This document shows positions 27,563 through 36,444 of a stretch of DNA of 64,000 bases, piece by piece. The stretch's first letter is position 1, and each line of letters opens with the position of its first letter. The notes under the pieces are model-generated. The model made no database searches. It was not told the DNA's origin and saw nothing but the letters and a program-made list of their open reading frames with translations. The translations under genes were made by a program, and so were the position numbers. This stretch comes from Verrucomicrobiales bacterium (GTDB taxonomy: Bacteria; Verrucomicrobiota; Verrucomicrobiia; Limisphaerales; UBA9464), in contig JAIXZE010000311.1 in assembly GCA_027489875.1 (NCBI GenBank), forward strand, positions 18,356 through 82,355. The letters are read 5' to 3'.

Positions 27563-28690
27563 ATGGCACGTTGCGAAGTCCAAGTCGTCCTCGATCCGGC
27601 AAACACTTATCGCGCACTCGAACCCCTCCGCGGGATCGTCCGGGTGGATGCGCAGGAATCCACGCCCTCGAAGGCCGTTATTGTCGAACTCCGCTGGAGG
27701 GTTCGGGGCCGCGGCAACCCCGGCAGTCAGGTCATCGACACCCGAACCCTCCACAACGGCCCCATTGAGGGGGCTCACGAGTTTCCGTTTGAATTCCCAT
27801 TGCCGAACGGACCCGTCTCGGTCGCCGGCCAGCTCATGAAGATCGAGTGGAATGCGGAGGCTCGGGTGGATGTTGAATGGGCCGTGGATCCGAAGGCTTC
27901 GGCCACCTTCGCCCTCCTGCCCAACTCGCACGCAGGCGAACCCTATAATCATGGGTCCAACGTCCCTCAACTCGGCGCGGACAGCAACCAGACGGGGGAA
28001 TTCAAATTCGGCCCGGTGGGCTGGATCATGGCTGGATTCGGCATGACCGCCTTGTTGTTCGTCATCCAGGCGATCCGGAGCCGGGACTGGGGTGCCCTCA
28101 TGGTCAGCGGCGTGTGCCTCGGGATCATGACGACCGGGATGATCCTCGGCTGGCGCATTCCGCGCCGTCTTGCTGAACGACGACTGGGCAAGGTCCGTGT
28201 CGATGTGGAACCCCTGTCTCCACGGCCCGGACAGGAAGTCCGGATCCGCTTGAGGGCCACACCCCGTCCTGGAACCCGCATCGGCGAAGTGCACGCCATC
28301 CTGAGCGGCGAAGAGCGGGTGGCGCGCGGAACCGGCAAGAACCGCCGAACAACAGAGCATGCGCTCCACAAGTCAACCACGTGCCTCCTGCCGCTCGGGT
28401 CAGCGCTGGTTCCAGGCAGCGAGTCGCTCTGGGAAACCACGATCCGCATTCCTTCCGACGCCCTGCCGAGCTTCTGGGAGACCGACAACCAGATCACATG
28501 GACTCTGGCACTCCGCATGGACGTTCCGGGATCCCTCGATTGGACAGACACGGTGAGGCTCGGCGTGGTACCCGGGCCTGACGGCATTCCGTGTGCGACG
28601 GCATTTCATACCCGGCCGCAGGACGCGGCTGTATTCCGCGAAGCGACCGCGGCAGGTTCCATGTCATTTCAGATTCCAGCCGGGTTTTGA
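27563..28690 (+). CDS. Arrestin-like domain protein with two membrane segments
   Basis: The protein has 375 residues. Residues 1-~125 look like an arrestin-N beta-sandwich (AVIVELRWRVRGRG, EFPFEFPLPNGPVSVAG), followed by two transmembrane helices (about 150-170, VGWIMAGFGMTALLFVIQ; and about 175-197, WGALMVSGVCLGIMTTGMI). A second beta-sandwich of about 170 residues follows with PRPGQEVRIRLRATPRPG. Arrestin-fold proteins in bacteria are poorly characterised; a scaffold or membrane-trafficking role is only speculation. ATG 27563 begins the first beta strand. The next gene starts 36 bp downstream, so the two may form one transcript. Confidence 0.68.
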   Translation: MARCEVQVVLDPANTYRALEPLRGIVRVDAQESTPSKAVIVELRWRVRGRGNPGSQVIDTRTLHNGPIEGAHEFPFEFPLPNGPVSVAGQLMKIEWNAEARVDVEWAVDPKASATFALLPNSHAGEPYNHGSNVPQLGADSNQTGEFKFGPVGWIMAGFGMTALLFVIQAIRSRDWGALMVSGVCLGIMTTGMILGWRIPRRLAERRLGKVRVDVEPLSPRPGQEVRIRLRATPRPGTRIGEVHAILSGEERVARGTGKNRRTTEHALHKSTTCLLPLGSALVPGSESLWETTIRIPSDALPSFWETDNQITWTLALRMDVPGSLDWTDTVRLGVVPGPDGIPCATAFHTRPQDAAVFREATAAGSMSFQIPAGF

Positions 28691-28725
28691 GTTGCTCCGA
28701 AAACCAGGAAACGGAAACTCGTCGT

Positions 28726-29739
28726 GTGAAACCCCTTCGATTTCTGGCGGCAGCCCTCCTGTGCTGTCGTCTGGCGGCAGCGGATCCCGCTTCGGACATG
28801 GCCGATGCTGCGACCCGCTTCCTCTCCGCACTCTCCGACGAACAGCGCAGCAAGACCACGTTTGCGTGGACCGACGACGAGCGGATGAACTGGCACTTTA
28901 TCCCCAAGGATCGAAAGGGAATCCAACTGCGAGAACTCGGAGTCGCGCAGCAGCACCTCGCACAAGGATTGCTGGGCTCAGCGCTCAGCCAACGCGGACT
29001 CCTGAAGGCAACCACGATCATGAGCCTGGAACAGGTACTCCAGGACATGGAGGGACCTGGACGCCGGTTCCCCCGCGACCCCGGCATGTACCATGTCAGC
29101 ATCTTTGGAACGCCCGGCGCAAAGGGCACCTGGGGGTGGCGGTTCGAGGGACATCACCTCGCCTTCAACTTCACGATCATCGACGGAAAGGTGGCCGCGG
29201 GAACCCCGACGTTCATGGGCACCAACCCGGCTGAGATCCGGAAGGGGCCGCGGGCCGGCCTGCGGACATTGGCCGCGGAGGAGGATCTCGGGCGCCAACT
29301 CGTGACTTCGCTCCCCGAAAAGCTTCGCACCAAGGCCATCATCGACTCGAAAGCGCCGGATGACATCCTCACGGTCGCGGACCGAAAGGCAAAGCTCGAA
29401 GATCCAAGGGGAGTCACCCTCGGAGAAATGCCCGCGGCCCAGCGTGAACTCGCGATCCAACTGATTCAGGAATACATCGGCCGTTTGCGGGGCGAAATCG
29501 CCGAAGCGGATATGGCCAAGATCCGCAAGGCAGGACTCAACAAGGTCCGATTCGCCTGGGCGGGCGGGCTGAACAAGGGCGACCGCCACTACTACCGAGT
29601 CATCGGACCGACGTTCCTCCTCGAGTACGACAACACCCAGAACGACGCCAACCACGTGCACGCCGTGTGGAGAGACTTCAACAATGACTTCGGCCTCGAT
29701 GTCCTTGCCGAGCATTTGAAGTCGAGCCACGCCAAATAG
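28726..29739 (+). CDS. DUF3500-family exported protein
   Basis: The protein has 337 residues when started at GTG 28726, which begins the signal peptide KPLRFLAAALLCCRLAAADP. An ATG start would force a 45-residue non-protein-like leader. DUF3500 landmarks are present: the N-terminal WHFIPKDRKGIQLRELG, the central WGWRFEGHHLAFNFTIIDGK and the C-terminal HYYRVIGPTFLLEYDNTQND, followed by HVHAVWRDFNNDFG. The family has no assigned enzymatic role; the conserved His residues suggest metal binding. It follows the arrestin-like gene on the same strand and converges on the transporter gene, 32 bp away. Confidence 0.85.
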   Translation: MKPLRFLAAALLCCRLAAADPASDMADAATRFLSALSDEQRSKTTFAWTDDERMNWHFIPKDRKGIQLRELGVAQQHLAQGLLGSALSQRGLLKATTIMSLEQVLQDMEGPGRRFPRDPGMYHVSIFGTPGAKGTWGWRFEGHHLAFNFTIIDGKVAAGTPTFMGTNPAEIRKGPRAGLRTLAAEEDLGRQLVTSLPEKLRTKAIIDSKAPDDILTVADRKAKLEDPRGVTLGEMPAAQRELAIQLIQEYIGRLRGEIAEADMAKIRKAGLNKVRFAWAGGLNKGDRHYYRVIGPTFLLEYDNTQNDANHVHAVWRDFNNDFGLDVLAEHLKSSHAK

Positions 29740-29771
29740 GATCCGGCAACTTCAGTCCGTTGCCTGAAGCC

Positions 29772-30212
29772 TCAGCGGGGAGCCTTCGACTGCTGGGGAG
29801 GGGGCGGTGCACTCCGGGCTTCGCGTGCCCGCTTCTGGCCCTCGGTGAAGAGCACCACGCCCGCACCGAGGACGATCAGCAGCACCCCGCCCCATCGAAG
29901 GGCAGAGACCTTCTCGTCCAGAATCCATTTGGCGGTGATCGTCGTCACCACCAGTGAAAGCGAAGTCAGAGGCCAGACGAAGCTCACGTCGGCCCTCGAC
30001 AGAAGAAACAGGAGGCAGCCGAAGAATCCTGCCTCCAGGGCAACTCCCATCAATAGATGACGGTTCGTGGCGGCTTCCAGGGCGAGGTTCCAGACCGCGC
30101 GGAGTTCGGGCCGGAAAACACCCTGAATCTCCTTCTGACCTTTGCTGATGAGCACAACGCCGGCGGCTTCGAGCACCAATCCCACCGCCAGCACCAGAAC
30201 CATTCGGATCAT
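29772..30212 (-). CDS. EmrE/EamA-like small transporter
   Basis: The protein has 146 residues with four predicted membrane helices: about 4-24, 45-64, 74-93 and 100-118, and a Pro/Gln-rich basic tail. The pattern of LEAAGVVLISKGQKE and VWPLTSLSLVVTTITAKWILDE fits the EamA/EmrE small multidrug or lipid-flippase superfamily. It starts inside the ATGA at the HpnK stop, the last of six overlapping genes. A role in moving a lipid-linked sugar or hopanoid precursor is an inference from that context. Confidence 0.7.
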   Translation of the reverse strand: MIRMVLVLAVGLVLEAAGVVLISKGQKEIQGVFRPELRAVWNLALEAATNRHLLMGVALEAGFFGCLLFLLSRADVSFVWPLTSLSLVVTTITAKWILDEKVSALRWGGVLLIVLGAGVVLFTEGQKRAREARSAPPPPQQSKAPR

Positions 30213-31054
30213 GGGCGACCTGCCAGATCCTGATAGCGGACCAACTCGATGCCTCGATCCGCGATCAACTGCTTCACCTTGGGACTGCACAGCGCCTCGA
30301 CCTCCGCAACGCCATCCTCGGTATTCGGATGACAATAGAGCTCGTAGGTTCCAGGTCTGAGTTCCTGCAGCAACCGGAGCAGATACTTCTCCGTCACCCG
30401 GCCGTGCTGGAGCAGGCCGAAGACGCGGTCGGTCTGAACAATTCCCCTGCGATCCAGGGTCCCGCGGACGCGTGAAGAGAGTCGGCCGAAGATCAACGCG
30501 TGGGTGAGTCGGTAGAAATACCTTCCGCCAGCAATGCGGAGGTTCATCAACAGTGGGTCATCTGTAACCCGGATGGATCGCACCCCCCAGTCGCGCGCAT
30601 GACGCTTGATCATCGCGAAGATGGTCGGGTGCAAGTGCATGTTGCAATGCCCGTTCAGATGGTCGAGCCGCAGGCCAATCGTCCGGAACTCACGGATCTG
30701 GGCATCGATTTCCTGCAGGATGAAATGCCGGATCTTGCGATTGAAAAAGTACTTCAGGCCGGCAAAGACCGGACTCGTCGAAAACTCGTACCGGTGGTTC
30801 ACCAGCCCCGATGTTTCCGAGGGTTTGAGGGTGGATTTACCGCGAACGAGGGTGATGTGGATCCCCACTCCGAGTCGGGGATTCTCATGGGCACCGCGCA
30901 CGGCATGATCCAGGGCATTGCCGTTCACCATGAGACTGGCACTGGTCAGGATTCCCTCCTTATGTGCCCGCAAAATCCCGTGGTTCGCCGCATGCGACGA
31001 ACCAAAGTCATCTCCGTTGACGATCAATCGTATCCGTTTTTTCTCCTCAACCAT
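30209..31054 (-). CDS. hpnK: HpnK/ChbG-family polysaccharide-type deacetylase
   Basis: The protein has 281 residues. It is a YdjC/ChbG-family deacetylase with the metal-binding NGDDFG at residues 13-18 and LNGHCNMHLHP, both expected for the N-acetyl deacetylase site. The HpnK name comes from its location next to hpnD: HpnK proteins are linked with hopanoid biosynthesis. It starts at 31054, inside the end of hpnD (overlap 8 bp); the earlier in-frame codon at 31075 adds seven unlikely residues. It acts presumably on an N-acetyl-hexosamine-linked lipid in the cytoplasm or at the membrane. Confidence 0.85.
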   Translation of the reverse strand: MVEEKKRIRLIVNGDDFGSSHAANHGILRAHKEGILTSASLMVNGNALDHAVRGAHENPRLGVGIHITLVRGKSTLKPSETSGLVNHRYEFSTSPVFAGLKYFFNRKIRHFILQEIDAQIREFRTIGLRLDHLNGHCNMHLHPTIFAMIKRHARDWGVRSIRVTDDPLLMNLRIAGGRYFYRLTHALIFGRLSSRVRGTLDRRGIVQTDRVFGLLQHGRVTEKYLLRLLQELRPGTYELYCHPNTEDGVAEVEALCSPKVKQLIADRGIELVRYQDLAGRP

Positions 31055-31916
31055 ACGTGGTGACCCCCAGCCCAAGTTTCCACCGTATCAGTGCGGAGAG
31101 CACCATCCCTATCTTTCGTCCACGACTCAAGCGTAGCGGCTTTGCCGCGAGCACGGGAAAAGAGGCGCGCTCGAGCTTCAACAGCAGCTGCCAATAGACG
31201 GCACCCATGAGCTCGGCGGAAATCATCGCGTCCCGGTCAGCCGGCGGCAGCATCCGTCGAGCTTTCTCGAAATAATCGCGGGCCCGCCTGTCGATGGCGC
31301 GCGCCAAGCCCTGAAAGCGATCCGAATCCTTCCCTTCCAGGATCTCGGCCTCCGTCACCCCATGAGCCTTGAGGTCTGCCAACGGCACGTAAATCCGTCC
31401 ACGCTGCGCATCATTGCCGACATCCCGCAGGATGTTGGTCATCTGAAGGGCTTTTCCCAATGCATCGGCATATTCGCGGCAGCCAGGATCCCGATACCCG
31501 AAGATCTCAATGCTCAGCAGACCGACCACCGAAGCCACACGGTAGCAGTATTCGTCCAGCGCAACCTGATCCGGGTATCGTACGGTGACCAAATCCATTT
31601 CGACACCAGCAATCAGTTCGTCAAAAAGCCGGAATGGAAGCCGGTAGCGCTCAATGTACGGCTTCAACTCCTTGATCACCGGCAATTCCGGGTCGAAGCC
31701 CTCGCAGGCCCTGCGAGTTTCTTCACGCCATCGGCGAAGTTCCCCTGCCCGCCGATCGATGCTTACCGAGTCCTCATCGGCAATGTCATCCACCTGCCGG
31801 CAATAGGCATACAATGCGGTCATGGCCGCTCGCCTGTCCTTGGGCAGCAGGACGAGGGCGAGCGCCAGATTGGATCCGCTCTTCTTGGTGATCTGGTCGC
31901 TGACCGGTGGGTTCAC
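31047..31916 (-). CDS. hpnD: HpnD-type squalene/phytoene synthase
   Basis: The protein has 289 residues, a trans-isoprenyl-diphosphate synthase head-to-head fold. Two aspartate-rich motifs are visible: YCRQVDDIADED (38-49) and QMTNILRDVGNDAQRGRIY around 160-178. HpnD condenses two farnesyl diphosphates to presqualene diphosphate in squalene synthesis for hopanoids. HpnC, HpnE and squalene-hopene cyclase are not in the window. Being in a run with HpnK supports the assignment over phytoene synthase. Translation starts in the ATGA overlap with the small membrane protein upstream. Confidence 0.87.
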   Translation of the reverse strand: MNPPVSDQITKKSGSNLALALVLLPKDRRAAMTALYAYCRQVDDIADEDSVSIDRRAGELRRWREETRRACEGFDPELPVIKELKPYIERYRLPFRLFDELIAGVEMDLVTVRYPDQVALDEYCYRVASVVGLLSIEIFGYRDPGCREYADALGKALQMTNILRDVGNDAQRGRIYVPLADLKAHGVTEAEILEGKDSDRFQGLARAIDRRARDYFEKARRMLPPADRDAMISAELMGAVYWQLLLKLERASFPVLAAKPLRLSRGRKIGMVLSALIRWKLGLGVTTYG

Positions 31917-32272
31917 GGCTTCGTGGAAGGCGGTTGGGGCAACTTCTTCAATTCCGGCAGTCCCCCGGTCTCCGCCAGCGTTGGATTTCGCCCGGCGTGT
32001 TCCCGCTTTCTTCGCCGCCGACGCCCTCCCCGGCCGGAACTTTCTGCGGAGCCCGAAGGAGACTTGTCCACCAACCGTCCACGCTCGGATGAACGGGCAG
32101 GCTTACGGATGAAGACGGCCCACAAGACGACCACCAGGACCACGACGAAAACCGCCATCAAGACCGCGGCCACCATGCCGCTGGAGTCCGGCCCAGTACG
32201 CAACGCCTTGGCGACACCGGGAATCTCCGGAATGTCCGCCAACAATGCTCCCACCCGTGCTGCAAGCCTCAT
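31913..32272 (-). CDS. Small single-pass membrane protein
   Basis: The protein has 119 residues. One transmembrane helix (about 33-53, MVAAVLMAVFVVVLVVVLWA) is followed by a strongly basic, Arg/Ser-rich tail (GGRRRRRKREHAG). The function is unknown; family not recognised. Both ends overlap neighbouring genes by ATGA, so it is translated with the response regulator and hpnD. It might anchor a complex at the inner membrane. Confidence 0.65.
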   Translation of the reverse strand: MRLAARVGALLADIPEIPGVAKALRTGPDSSGMVAAVLMAVFVVVLVVVLWAVFIRKPARSSERGRLVDKSPSGSAESSGRGGRRRRRKREHAGRNPTLAETGGLPELKKLPQPPSTKP

Positions 32273-33699
32273 CGCTCGGGCAGTCTAGCCGGGGCAACCC
32301 CTACGTCGTCAACGACTCCCCCGCTCAACTGCAAGCGGGCCATGCGGAATCGCAGCGCGGGCAACGACAGTCCCAACTGTGCAGCCGCGGCATCAAGGTC
32401 GCCCCCGCTCTGTTGCACCGCGGATTGGATGAGGTCCCGTTCGTACGTGATGAGGTGGTCCCCGATGGTTCCTGCGAGGCTCGGAGCCTGTCCATGACGC
32501 CCGGCTTCCGGACGGCGCAACCGCGACTCCACCTCGAAGTCGGGAAGGCTTCCAGGCTGCACTTCCACGTGGCTTTCAAGGATCACGGCCCGTTCGATCA
32601 CGTTTCTCAACTCGCGGATGTTTCCGGGCCAGGAATGGGCCAGCAAGGCTCCACGCGCGGCCTGGCTGATCCCCGCGATGGATTTCCCGAGACGTAGATT
32701 GAAGCCGCGCAGGAAGTGGTCCGCCAGCAACAGGACGTCCTCGCCCCGCTCACGAAGCGGCGGAGGTCTAAACTGCATCACATTCAGGCGGTGAAACAGG
32801 TCTTCGCGAAACTCATCCTTCCGGATCGCATCCACGATGTTCCGGTTCGTGGCCGCGATCAACCGGACGTTGACCTGAAGCTCCTGCGTGCCACCCACGC
32901 GGGTAAAGGATCCATCTTCCAGAAAGCGCAGGAGCTTCGCCTGCAATGGGCGGCTCATGTCCCCGATCTCGTCCAGGAAGATGGTTCCCCCATCCGCCTC
33001 CTCCACGTATCCCCGCTTTGTTCGATGCGCTCCGGTAAAGGCCCCCTTTTCATGCCCGAACAGCTCGCTTTCAAGCAGGGTTTCCGGAATCGCAGCACAG
33101 TTGATGCGCACGTAATTCTGTCCCGCACGACGGCTCAGGCTGTGGATCGCACCCGCGATCAACTCCTTTCCCGTGCCGCTCTCCCCGAGGATGAGCACGG
33201 TCGCATCGGTCGGAGCCACCGTCTGGATCAGCTGGCGCAACTCCCGGATCTTCGGTGATTCCCCGATGATGTGTTCCACCCGGTACGGTTCCCCGGCACG
33301 TGCCTTGAGCGCTGCATTCTCAGCAATCAAGCGATGACGTTCGGCACAGCGCGCGACGGCATGCAGCAGCTCATCCGGCTCGAACGGCTTGGCAAGATAA
33401 TCAATGGCCCCCGCCTTGATGGCTTCCACGGCCAGCTTGGGCGTCGCGTAAGCGGTGATCATCAGGATGGGCAGACCCGGCTTCAAACGGGCGGCCTCCT
33501 TGAGGAACTCGTACCCACTCATCCCCCCGAGACGGGCATCGGTGACGACCATGAAGAACTCCTCGGCACCGAGCAGCTTGACCGCGGCCTCGGCGGAATC
33601 CGCCAGTCGCACCTCATAACCCTCGGCGCGGAGGACAGTCTCCAACGATAGGCGCATGTTCTTCTCGTCATCCACGACGAGCATCGGCGGTAGGTTCAT
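32269..33699 (-). CDS. Sigma-54-dependent response regulator, NtrC/HydG type
   Basis: The protein has 476 residues. The receiver domain (about 1-120) has VVDDE at 8-12 and the phospho-accepting aspartate in TDARLGG. The AAA+ domain has Walker A GESGTGKE, the sigma-54-contacting GAFTGA and the sensor region, and it ends in a Fis-type helix-turn-helix (about 432-455, LDAAAAQLGLSLPALRFRMA). It is expected to activate sigma-54 promoters on phosphorylation. It overlaps both neighbours by ATGA; the kinase that phosphorylates it is encoded just upstream. Confidence 0.93.
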   Translation of the reverse strand: MNLPPMLVVDDEKNMRLSLETVLRAEGYEVRLADSAEAAVKLLGAEEFFMVVTDARLGGMSGYEFLKEAARLKPGLPILMITAYATPKLAVEAIKAGAIDYLAKPFEPDELLHAVARCAERHRLIAENAALKARAGEPYRVEHIIGESPKIRELRQLIQTVAPTDATVLILGESGTGKELIAGAIHSLSRRAGQNYVRINCAAIPETLLESELFGHEKGAFTGAHRTKRGYVEEADGGTIFLDEIGDMSRPLQAKLLRFLEDGSFTRVGGTQELQVNVRLIAATNRNIVDAIRKDEFREDLFHRLNVMQFRPPPLRERGEDVLLLADHFLRGFNLRLGKSIAGISQAARGALLAHSWPGNIRELRNVIERAVILESHVEVQPGSLPDFEVESRLRRPEAGRHGQAPSLAGTIGDHLITYERDLIQSAVQQSGGDLDAAAAQLGLSLPALRFRMARLQLSGGVVDDVGVAPARLPER

Positions 33700-35072
33700 C
33701 GGCGCATCCTCATGATAGATCGGGCTGGCAACGTTACGATGAACGTCGCCCCCTGTCCAAGGACCGACTCCGCCCTCGCCGTCCCGCCATACAGTTCGGT
33801 GTTGTGTTTCACGATGGCGAGCCCGAGTCCCGTTCCCCGTTCCTTGGTGGTAAAGTAGGCGTCAAAGAGCTTTGGCAGCACGTCCGGCATGATTCCGGGG
33901 CCAGAGTCCCGGATCCGGACCTCCACCTCGTAGTCCGGAGTCGCACGGGCTGAGATCTCGATTCTCCCCCGCCCGTCCATCGCCTCCCGGGCATTCGTCA
34001 GGAGGTTGAGGAAGATCTCGGAGAAATGCCCGCGCTGCCCCAGCAGGGTGGGAATGGCAGGCCCATAGTTCCTGCGGACCTCGACCGAATAATTGGCGCC
34101 GGGAGGAAAGGCTTCCTCGACGGCACGATCAATCTCATCCGTTACGGACAGACGTTCCACCTTGCCCTCCGCGAGCTGCGCGTAACCCATCAACTCCGTC
34201 AGGATGCGATCCGAGCGGCTGACCTCCTCACGGATGATGGAGATCTGCTGGGTGATGGTTTTGCCTTCCCGAACCGTCTTTTGAAGGGTGTAGGCGGCGT
34301 TGTTGATGATGCCAAGGGGGTTCTTCAGCTGGTGTGCGATTTCAGCAGCCAGTCGACCTGCCGCCTGCAACTGCTGCTGCTTCAGCATGAACTCCTGGGC
34401 CTCCGCCTCCTCCCGCCTCCGTCGATCCAACAGGACCTGAAGCGCGTAACAGCAGACAGCCAACAGCAACAGGAGCAGCAAGCGCAGGACCAGTGACTCC
34501 ACAGGCTCCCGTGAGGTGTCCTCACTGGACGAAAGCAACACACCACGTCCTGTGGATTCGATGATCTCAACCTCCGCACGCTCCAGCATCGGATGGAGGA
34601 CTCCCGCGAGGGCGTAGAAGCCGGCAACCGAGAAATTGACCATGATCTGCACGTCAGCGCGCGGAATGACCGCCGCATTGCGCAGGATGAGTCCCGGGAA
34701 CAACCAGTAGAGGATGCTGCCAAAGCCTCCGGTGACCAGCGTGAGTGCCGCCATGAAGATCGTGTCCAGCAGGGCTACGGTATAGACCACGCGTTCCACC
34801 AGCCGGACGGACAATTCCTCCATTCCCCAGACCACGATGGCCGCGCCTACGTTCGCGCAGAAGTAGATGAGGTAGAAGGTCCTCAGGAGGTTCCAGGCGT
34901 CCTCCTGCAACGGGGTCAGGTTCCGGAACCAACGGCTGACGAAGAGCAGGTACAGCAGCACCACCATCATCACCATCTTCGCCGGAAGCGTGACGCCGCG
35001 CTCCACGAAGGAAACACGCTGGAGGAACACCGAGTCCTCCGGCGGTGGCGCGTCCAGCAGATCCCGCCACAT
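33696..35072 (-). CDS. Membrane sensor histidine kinase, NtrB-like
   Basis: The protein has 458 residues from ATG 35072, which has a GGGGTGG ribosome-binding match seven bases upstream. A GTG at 35162 in frame is the earlier possibility. The N-terminus has about five membrane helices (30-175), then an unusually leucine-rich helix (LRLLLLLLLAVCCYALQ) before the kinase. The catalytic core shows the H-box AAEIAHQLKNPLG, the N-box LLTNAREAMDG, and the G-boxes DSGPGI and GTGLGLAIVKHN. It overlaps the response regulator by ATGA and forms its cognate pair. No extracytoplasmic sensor domain is obvious; the membrane part may be the sensor. Confidence 0.92.
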   Translation of the reverse strand: MWRDLLDAPPPEDSVFLQRVSFVERGVTLPAKMVMMVVLLYLLFVSRWFRNLTPLQEDAWNLLRTFYLIYFCANVGAAIVVWGMEELSVRLVERVVYTVALLDTIFMAALTLVTGGFGSILYWLFPGLILRNAAVIPRADVQIMVNFSVAGFYALAGVLHPMLERAEVEIIESTGRGVLLSSSEDTSREPVESLVLRLLLLLLLAVCCYALQVLLDRRRREEAEAQEFMLKQQQLQAAGRLAAEIAHQLKNPLGIINNAAYTLQKTVREGKTITQQISIIREEVSRSDRILTELMGYAQLAEGKVERLSVTDEIDRAVEEAFPPGANYSVEVRRNYGPAIPTLLGQRGHFSEIFLNLLTNAREAMDGRGRIEISARATPDYEVEVRIRDSGPGIMPDVLPKLFDAYFTTKERGTGLGLAIVKHNTELYGGTARAESVLGQGATFIVTLPARSIMRMRR

Positions 35073-35212
35073 CTGGAGCCACCCCAGACCACGCTGGACC
35101 CTGGATTCTTTCACAACACAGTCCCGTTCCCCAATCCGCCCCACAACCCCACTTCCAGCCACCGAAGCCGAAATGAAACCTCAACGTGGCAGCAGCAATC
35201 CATGGCCACACC

Positions 35213-35806
35213 TTAGCTGTTCCCGTGCCGACGCGCCCGCAGCACTTCCAGAACCCTCTCGGCAATCTGATCCACCGGAAGCAGGCGCCCCACTCCCTCG
35301 TACCCGCAGGAAAGCATTCCACGGTCGGGTCCCAGGATCTCGGCCCCGCGGGAGACAAGGATCGCGACGTTCGATTGCGTGGCTGGGTGCATCCACATCT
35401 TGCCGTTCATCGCCGGAGCCACCAGCAGAGGCACGCCCGGATTCAGGGCGAGGGCAACGCATCCCAGTGCATCCTCCGCCATGCCGTGCGCCAACCGTGC
35501 CATGGTGTTTGCCGTGGCCGGGGCGATGACCATCAGATCAGCTTCGTCAGCGACGCGAATATGGGACGGTTTCCACCCTTCCTCCTCGTCGTAGAGGTCT
35601 GTGATCACCGGCCCCCTCGACAGGGTCTTGAAGGGGAGATCTGTGACGAACCGTTGCGCATCGGCGGTCATCACCACGCGGACGACGCACCCGGCCTTCA
35701 CGAGGAGGCTGGTCAGATCCACGGCTCGATGCGCCGCGATGCTGCCCGTCACGCCAAGCACCACTGTTCCCAGGCTTTCACCGGAACCGTTCACAGAACC
35801 CTCCAT
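35213..35806 (-). CDS. coaC: Phosphopantothenoylcysteine decarboxylase (CoaC half only)
   Basis: The protein has 197 residues, a flavoprotein of the HFCD family. The catalytic-histidine segment PSHIRVADEADLMVIAPAT and the substrate-clamp motif PAMNGKMW are present. It decarboxylates phosphopantothenoylcysteine in CoA synthesis. Most bacteria carry CoaBC as one fused ~400-residue protein; here only the decarboxylase half exists, and the CoaB ligase must be encoded elsewhere if the assignment is right. It starts within the end of gmk (16-bp overlap) in a yicC-gmk-coaC order that supports the call. Confidence 0.88.
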   Translation of the reverse strand: MEGSVNGSGESLGTVVLGVTGSIAAHRAVDLTSLLVKAGCVVRVVMTADAQRFVTDLPFKTLSRGPVITDLYDEEEGWKPSHIRVADEADLMVIAPATANTMARLAHGMAEDALGCVALALNPGVPLLVAPAMNGKMWMHPATQSNVAILVSRGAEILGPDRGMLSCGYEGVGRLLPVDQIAERVLEVLRARRHGNS

Positions 35807-36444
35807 CCATCCAGTGCCACCCGGTGCCTGCGCGCCTTCTCGGCTTCGTAAATGGATTGGACACGGCGCAGATCCCATTCCCGCGTCTCACTGACCACCA
35901 GATAATCAAAATGCACCGCCTCGGCGACCTCGGCTGGGGCTGCGGACAAACGTCGGGCAACGACCTCCTCGGATTCCGAGCCACGTCCACGCAACCGGGA
36001 TTCCAGTTCAACCAGGGTCCGGGGCGTCAGGAAGACCGTCGCCAATGCAGACCGGATCTCAGGGTCTGCCTCGGCCACCTTTCGGATCGAAGCCGCCCCC
36101 TGCACGTCGATGTTGAGGAGCACGTCGGAACCCGACCGCAGAACATCCACCACACTCGACCGAAGGGTTCCGTAGCGGTTCCCGTAGACAAGGGCCTGCT
36201 CCAGGAACTCGCCGGCCGCCATGCGGCGCTCAAACTCGGGCATCGACAGGAAATGATAGTCCTGCCCATTGACCTCCCCAGGCCGGGGCGAGCGGGTGGT
36301 ACAGGTGATCACACGCTTCAACGCCGGGTTCTGGGTCAGCATGGAGGCACAGACGGTCGTCTTCCCTCCACCGGACGGTGCCGAGATCAACAAGAGGACT
36401 CCGGACTTCGTCATGCTTTCTGGCTCCATGGTTTCACTCGACAT
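35791..36444 (-). CDS. gmk: Guanylate kinase
   Basis: The protein has 217 residues. The P-loop reads SAPSGGGKTT (21-30), a Gly variant of the usual GPSGAGKST. The GMP-binding and lid segments are recognisable: TRSPRPGEVNGQDYHFL, LEQALVYGNRYGT and LLNIDVQGAASI. It phosphorylates GMP to GDP with ATP in the cytoplasm. It overlaps yicC upstream by 11 bp and coaC downstream by 16 bp. The start at 36444 is the first ATG in frame; a second in-frame ATG ten codons in (MTKSG) is closer to the usual family start. Confidence 0.95.
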   Translation of the reverse strand: MSSETMEPESMTKSGVLLLISAPSGGGKTTVCASMLTQNPALKRVITCTTRSPRPGEVNGQDYHFLSMPEFERRMAAGEFLEQALVYGNRYGTLRSSVVDVLRSGSDVLLNIDVQGAASIRKVAEADPEIRSALATVFLTPRTLVELESRLRGRGSESEEVVARRLSAAPAEVAEAVHFDYLVVSETREWDLRRVQSIYEAEKARRHRVALDGWRVL

